Assembly (NCBI RefSeq): GCF_008704795.1
Contig: NZ_CP023690.1
Span: 8,442,501 to 8,506,500, forward strand
Reading direction: 5' to 3'
Length of the DNA stretch: 64,000 nucleotides
Source of the DNA: Streptomyces spectabilis
GTDB lineage: Bacteria; Actinomycetota; Actinomycetes; Streptomycetales; Streptomycetaceae
In this document: positions 60,801 to 64,000 of the stretch, one piece after another
Layout: each line of letters begins with the position of its first letter
Position numbering within the stretch: position 1 is the stretch's first letter
The notes under the pieces: model-generated
What the model was told of the DNA's origin: nothing
Database searches by the model: none
Seen by the model: only the letters and a program-made list of their open reading frames with translations
Position numbers and translations under genes: made by a program

Positions 60801-62066
60801 GTGACCGACCTGGTCTACGCCTGGCCGCGCCTGTCGCACGAGAGCGCGGAGCGGATCGTCGCCTCGTTCTCCCGCGCGGTGGCCGCCGCCGCGGACACCG
60901 AACCGGCCGACCACGCGCGGGCGGTGGTGTCCACCTCCGGCCAGCTGGTGCACACCGGCATCGCTCCCGCGCGCGGACACTGGACGGTCGTGCGCGAGCC
61001 GGTGCCCGTCCTGCTGACCGGGGCGACCGGCTATCTGGGCGGGCACGTGCTCACCGAACTGGCGGCGCGGGGCGCCCGCGTGACCTGCCTGGTCCGCGGC
61101 GACAACGATGCCGAGGCGGCCCGGCGGCTCGGCGGCGCCGACGTGATCGCCGGTGACATCACCGCGGACGGCCTCGGCCTGACCCCGGCCGGACTCGCCC
61201 GCGCCCGCACGGCCCGGGTCGTCGTGCACGCGGCCGCGGACGTCCGCCTCGTGGCCTCGCCCGCGGACCTCGAGCGGACCAACCACACCGCGGTGCGGCG
61301 GCTGCTCCACTGGATCGACGCCCACACCCCGGCGGCCCGCTTCCACCACGTCTCCACGCTGGCCGTCTCGGGCGAGGTGGAGGGGCCCGCGCGCCGCTTC
61401 AGCGAGGCCGACCTGCGCATCGGGCAGAGCTTCCGCACCCCGTACGAGAAGGTGAAGTTCCACGCGGAGGAGACCGTGCGGGCCTGGGCGGCATCCGGCC
61501 GTCAGGCCTACGTCCACCGCAGCGGCCACATCGCGGCGCACAGCAGGACCGGCGCGTTCCAGCGCAACGTCGCGGACAACCGGATCTACCAGACCGTGCG
61601 CGGCTACGTCCTGGCCGGGGCGGCGCCGCGCAGGCCGTCGACGACGTTCGAGTTCTCCCACGTGGACACGGTGGCGGCGGGAATCGCGGCGCTCGCGACC
61701 CAGCCGCACGCGGCGCCGGGCGTCTACCACGAGGAGTCGCCGCACACCGTCGCCCACGACGACCTGGTGGCGTGGATGGTCCGGCACGGCTATCCCATCC
61801 GGCTCACGGACGACGCCACGTTCGCCGCGGCGCTCGCCCGCGCGGAGCGGCACCATCCGACCATGGCCAGGCTCGCCTCGACCTGGTCCCAGCTCGGCGA
61901 CCGCAACGTCGTCGTCGACAGCGCGTGGACCCAGTCCGTGCTCGACCGGCTCGGGGTGCGGTTCGCCGAGCCGACCGCGGAGTGGTGGTCGGCCGCGCTG
62001 ACCTGGGCCGCCGACGCCGGGTTCCTGCCGCACCGGTCCCCGGTCCCGGCCGACCCGGCCCGCTGA
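57837..62066 (+). CDS. NRPS with domain order A-T-E-reductase
   Basis: A 1409-residue synthetase with no C domain. The adenylation domain has SFTSGSSGEPK near 160, NHYGPTETT near 302, YRTGDVC and GRSDRQVKVRGFRVDP. Its pocket aligned to GrsA reads D-L-T-K-L-G-H-V-G-K, close to published aspartate and asparagine codes. The T domain carries LGGDS (Ser574). An epimerisation-type C homologue follows: LAPAQRWLFRQP, HHLVVDGLSWRIL (754 on), DTVGWFTAVKW and FNFLGTFRL. The end is a thioester reductase: GATGYLG near 1062 for NADPH and the Tyr-x3-Lys YEKVK near 1203. The predicted route is load, epimerise, then release as an aldehyde, which the adjacent aminotransferase could aminate. Confidence 0.93.
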   Translation: MTRAMRSPASLPDATLPGLLVHHALTHPDRTALSDGTRTLDHRQLDTAAGHIAARLAGLGTARGDRVALFGPRDARMCALLHGVLRAGAAAVLVDPGWSPRDVHRRLDAVKVRHALTTARDLRAPEPYRTEVVDVDALAASAPVAPDGTQGCAPDDLAYLSFTSGSSGEPKAVAVTHANAVHYALALRDRLGLTDADAPRVAHVTTLAADLGHTSWLLALATAGSVHVVPDATARDPEAFWADLGAAGVSVLKTTPSHLTALLAGRPSDAPALDTVLLGGEALPRSLAARLLDERIAARVANHYGPTETTVGATCFLAATAADLPADEPTVPIGTAIGEVELRLVPDTRAPVTPDPDAAEGELYIGGRGVSAGYFGRPYETARRFIAHAGRRMYRTGDVCRRRADGNLVFVGRSDRQVKVRGFRVDPAEIERAMEEFPGVGQGAVIVRETPAGSQLLAAVRLTGGRDEDGTLAALRSHLHDRLPGYSVPQPVLALPEFPFGANGKLDRARLSDIVSGLIESRARTARPAPATAGRPADRSAASLAHALCELWADALGLPVVDPHADVLSLGGDSILAMRTIAFLRRRGHRVAFEDFYEHPTPTRLAAVAASSRRSAQPRAETLAAEPRHLAPAQRWLFRQPVDEPRHWNQSVLLRCRERVDAGALARAVEAVLHRHTALRRPLGPGGLGPLRPAGDLDAVSHSRLRPGDPLPETVGALCTELQRSLDPEAGRLLRVHRFAGGPGVDDRLALIAHHLVVDGLSWRILLDDLAAAYRAALTGQRADLAPTADFYAWAATTPRTAAAHPAVAPRLPVDDATSSTEPATLVWSLDERATGRLLERHGGAQRLEAVLLAAFADATLAWSGQRSLGVEVETHGRGTDGDDGQYLDTVGWFTAVKWLAVDAGGTAEGPERTARVEDLVRAAPQLPMDVEGARPEAAFNFLGTFRLPDEPCLDWSVADEQAGAARCATGDSLYRLRLTARIVDGRLVTDLVYAWPRLSHESAERIVASFSRAVAAAADTEPADHARAVVSTSGQLVHTGIAPARGHWTVVREPVPVLLTGATGYLGGHVLTELAARGARVTCLVRGDNDAEAARRLGGADVIAGDITADGLGLTPAGLARARTARVVVHAAADVRLVASPADLERTNHTAVRRLLHWIDAHTPAARFHHVSTLAVSGEVEGPARRFSEADLRIGQSFRTPYEKVKFHAEETVRAWAASGRQAYVHRSGHIAAHSRTGAFQRNVADNRIYQTVRGYVLAGAAPRRPSTTFEFSHVDTVAAGIAALATQPHAAPGVYHEESPHTVAHDDLVAWMVRHGYPIRLTDDATFAAALARAERHHPTMARLASTWSQLGDRNVVVDSAWTQSVLDRLGVRFAEPTAEWWSAALTWAADAGFLPHRSPVPADPAR

Positions 62067-62148
62067 ACCGCCCCGCACCACGGCCCCCTGCGGGCCGCAC
62101 CCTCATCCGGCCCGCCCGACGGGCCACCGAATCCTAGGAAGTGACGCG

Positions 62149-63405
62149 ATGCCCCAGCTCTCCCCGGTGCTCCAGCAGGCCACGCCCGTGGTCGCCACCC
62201 GCGGCGAGGGGATGTACCTGTACGACGCCGACGACCGTCGCTACCTCGACTTCACCGCGGGCGTCGGCGTGACCAACACCGGCCACTGTCACCCCCGGGT
62301 GGTCGAGGCCGTGCGGCAGCAGGCGGGACAGCTCATCCACGGCCAGTACACGACCGTCATGCACGACCGGCTGCTCACGCTGACCGAGCGCCTGGGCGAG
62401 GTACTGCCCGCGGGCCTGGACGCGCTGTTCTACCTCAACTCCGGCAGCGAGGCGGTGGAGGCCGCGCTGCGGCTCGCCCGGCACGCCACCGGGCGGCAGA
62501 ACGTGATCGTGCTCGACGGGTCCTTCCACGGGCGCACCATGGGCGCGGCGGCGATGAGCACCGCGGGCACCCGGTTCCGCGCCGGGAGCGGCCCGCTGAT
62601 GCCCGGTGTCGCGGTGGCGCCGTTCCCGCACGCCTTCGCGCTCGGCCTCAGCGAGGAGGCGGCCGTCGCACACGCCCTGCGCGGCCTCGACCACGTCCTC
62701 GCCACCGTGAGCGCGCCCGAGGAAACCGCCGCGATCTTCGTCGAACCCGTCCTCGGCGAGGGCGGTTACGTGCCCGCGCCGCCCGGCTACCTCGCGGGGC
62801 TCAGGGAGCGCGCGGACCGGCACGGGATCCTGCTGGTCCTCGACGAGATCCAGACCGGCTTCGGCCGCACCGGGCGGTTCTGGGCCCACGAGCACTCCGC
62901 CGGTGTCGTCCCGGACATCCTCATCACCGCCAAGGGCCTGGCCAGCGGCTTCCCGCTGTCGGCGATCGCCGCGTCCGTCGAGCTCATGGGCCGGGCCCGC
63001 CCCGGCTCGCAGGGCGGGACCTACGGCGGCAACGCCGTGGCCTGTGCCGCGGCCCTCGCCACCCTCGACGTCATCCGCGACGAGGGCCTGGTGGCCAACG
63101 CCGCCGAGCAGGGCCGCCGCCTCGCGGACGGGCTGCGCAAGACCGCCGCCGGCGTCCCGGCCGTCGCCGATGTGCGCGGCACCGGCCTGATGCTGGCCAG
63201 CGAGTTCCGCGGCCCCGACGGCTCGCCCGACGCCGCCCTGGCCCGCGCCGTGCAGCAGGCCGCCGCCGAGCGGGGCCTGCTCTTGCTGACCTGCGGGGTG
63301 CACGGCAACGTCGTACGGATGATTCCGGCGCTCGTCGTCACCGCCGAGCAGATCGACGAGGCGCTGACCCTGTGGTCCGACGCCGTGGCCGCGGCCGTCC
63401 GGTGA
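62149..63405 (+). CDS. Class III PLP-dependent aminotransferase
   Basis: A 418-residue aminotransferase of the 4-aminobutyrate/ornithine type. Landmarks are FLNSGSEAVEAALRLARHAT-like (LNSGSEAVEAALRLAR), DGSFHGRTMGA, the signature LVLDEIQTGFGRTG (230 on) and the PLP Lys262 in ITAKGLASGFPL. It starts 82 bp after the synthetase and, with it, suggests reductive release of an amino aldehyde followed by transamination to a vicinal diamine. It could instead supply a non-standard amino acid precursor such as a diamino acid. A primary-metabolic role is less likely here. Confidence 0.92.
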   Translation: MPQLSPVLQQATPVVATRGEGMYLYDADDRRYLDFTAGVGVTNTGHCHPRVVEAVRQQAGQLIHGQYTTVMHDRLLTLTERLGEVLPAGLDALFYLNSGSEAVEAALRLARHATGRQNVIVLDGSFHGRTMGAAAMSTAGTRFRAGSGPLMPGVAVAPFPHAFALGLSEEAAVAHALRGLDHVLATVSAPEETAAIFVEPVLGEGGYVPAPPGYLAGLRERADRHGILLVLDEIQTGFGRTGRFWAHEHSAGVVPDILITAKGLASGFPLSAIAASVELMGRARPGSQGGTYGGNAVACAAALATLDVIRDEGLVANAAEQGRRLADGLRKTAAGVPAVADVRGTGLMLASEFRGPDGSPDAALARAVQQAAAERGLLLLTCGVHGNVVRMIPALVVTAEQIDEALTLWSDAVAAAVR

Positions 63406-63462
63406 CGGCTCCGCACAGCGGAACCCCCTGCCCGTACGCCTCTCGAAAGGACTGAGGACGCC

Positions 63463-64000
63463 ATGACCGGAACCACCATCGACGACATCGGCTGGACCAG
63501 CGACTACCTGGAGTCCGCGCGCGACGTGTGGTCGCTGTCGGTCTCCGACGACGACCGGCGGCTGCTGTGGCCGGACTCCCTCACCGGGCGCTGGGGTGCG
63601 GGCGAGGAGGCGTACACCACCGTGCGCTCGTTCATCGCCAACAGCCTGGACGCCGTGGGCTTCGTGAACGTGCGCAACGTCATCTCGCCGGACGCCTCCG
63701 ACGACGACCTCATCACCAGTCTGTCCCGCGTCGTCGACGAGATCGGCGGGGCCATCCCGCAGAACGCGCAGGGCGACCTGTGGACCGTCCTGCGCGACCG
63801 CGACGGTGACGGCGCCACCGAACTCGGCTTCCACTGCGATACCTGCGACCTGCTCGTCCTGCTCTGTCTGCGGCCCGCGGCGGACGGTGGCGGCACCACC
63901 AAGCTGGCCAGCGCCCGGCACGTGTACGACATCATCGCGCGCGAACGCCCCGACGTGCTGGCCCTGTTGCAGGAGGAGTGGCGCTTCGACCGCAGCGGCC
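63463..64000 (+). CDS. TauD/clavaminate-synthase-like dioxygenase (3' end outside window)
   Basis: The first 179 residues of an Fe(II)/2-oxoglutarate oxygenase; the gene runs off the window. The HxD motif is in LGFHCDTCDLLVLLCLRP (His124, Asp126), as in TauD/TfdA and clavaminate-synthase-like enzymes. The third ligand His and the Arg lie beyond the end. VGFVNVRNVISPDASDDDL is the family N-terminal motif. ATG 63463 follows GAGGAC. It is the second oxygenase of this cluster and probably hydroxylates an amino acid or the peptide product. Confidence 0.85.
   Translation, partial: MTGTTIDDIGWTSDYLESARDVWSLSVSDDDRRLLWPDSLTGRWGAGEEAYTTVRSFIANSLDAVGFVNVRNVISPDASDDDLITSLSRVVDEIGGAIPQNAQGDLWTVLRDRDGDGATELGFHCDTCDLLVLLCLRPAADGGGTTKLASARHVYDIIARERPDVLALLQEEWRFDRSG

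Noticed and set aside
57764..61156. A 1130-codon plus-strand frame overlapping the A-T-E-reductase gene
   Set aside because: It is a frame-shifted shadow rich in Arg, Pro and Ala with no domains; the true frame shows all NRPS motifs.

Overview
The window reads as chromosomal DNA of a Streptomyces or very close relative. It has high GC with strong third-position bias, many ATGA/GTGA start-stop overlaps, and typical Streptomyces families: SARP regulators, a subtilisin-inhibitor-like protein, endo-beta-N-acetylglucosaminidase H, DUF4232 lipoproteins and GerW. No rRNA, tRNA or CRISPR array was found.

Layout. (1) 1-9.4 kb: end of a dissociated non-ribosomal peptide synthetase (NRPS) cluster. It holds the tail of one synthetase, a C-A-T module, an oppositely oriented MbtH-like protein, a free-standing C domain, a type II thioesterase, a T-C didomain and an ATP-grasp ligase. 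(2) 9.4-17 kb: a graveyard of broken insertion sequences (IS5, IS110, IS701, IS630 types) and truncated host genes, with an I36 peptidase inhibitor, a secreted lipase and a GerW-like protein between them. (3) 17-27.4 kb: small regulatory and secreted-protein loci. These are a divergent XRE regulator and metallo-beta-lactamase-fold hydrolase, a carboxylesterase preceded by twelve 8-bp repeats, a TetR with a clear palindromic operator and a DHFR-like partner, a two-component system, a subtilisin-inhibitor-like protein, Endo H and a DUF4232 lipoprotein. (4) 27.8-34 kb: two tandem large SARP-NB-ARC-TPR regulators. (5) 34-47.4 kb: a GH16 enzyme, a methyltransferase with two Fe(II)/2-oxoglutarate-like proteins, a LysE exporter, a methyltransferase/CDGSH/heme-oxygenase-like operon, and assorted enzymes and regulators.

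(6) 47.5-54.5 kb: a SigB/F-type sigma factor followed by a complete stressosome-type partner-switching operon (RsbR, RsbS, RsbT, a kinase-phosphatase fusion and an RsbU-like phosphatase). Oppositely oriented RsbV-like and RsbW-like genes and a MarR regulator follow. (7) 54.6-64 kb: start of a second NRPS-type cluster. It has an MFS transporter, a PhyH-type dioxygenase, a DUF6309-like protein, an unusual A-T-E-reductase synthetase with an Asp/Asn-like specificity code, a class III aminotransferase and the start of a TauD-like dioxygenase.

How the parts fit. The left NRPS proteins overlap or abut and probably act in trans with modules upstream of the window. In the right cluster, an amino acid could be activated, epimerised, released reductively as an aldehyde and transaminated to a diamine, with oxidative tailoring. 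The two NRPS regions lie about 45 kb apart with unrelated genes between, so they are probably separate pathways.
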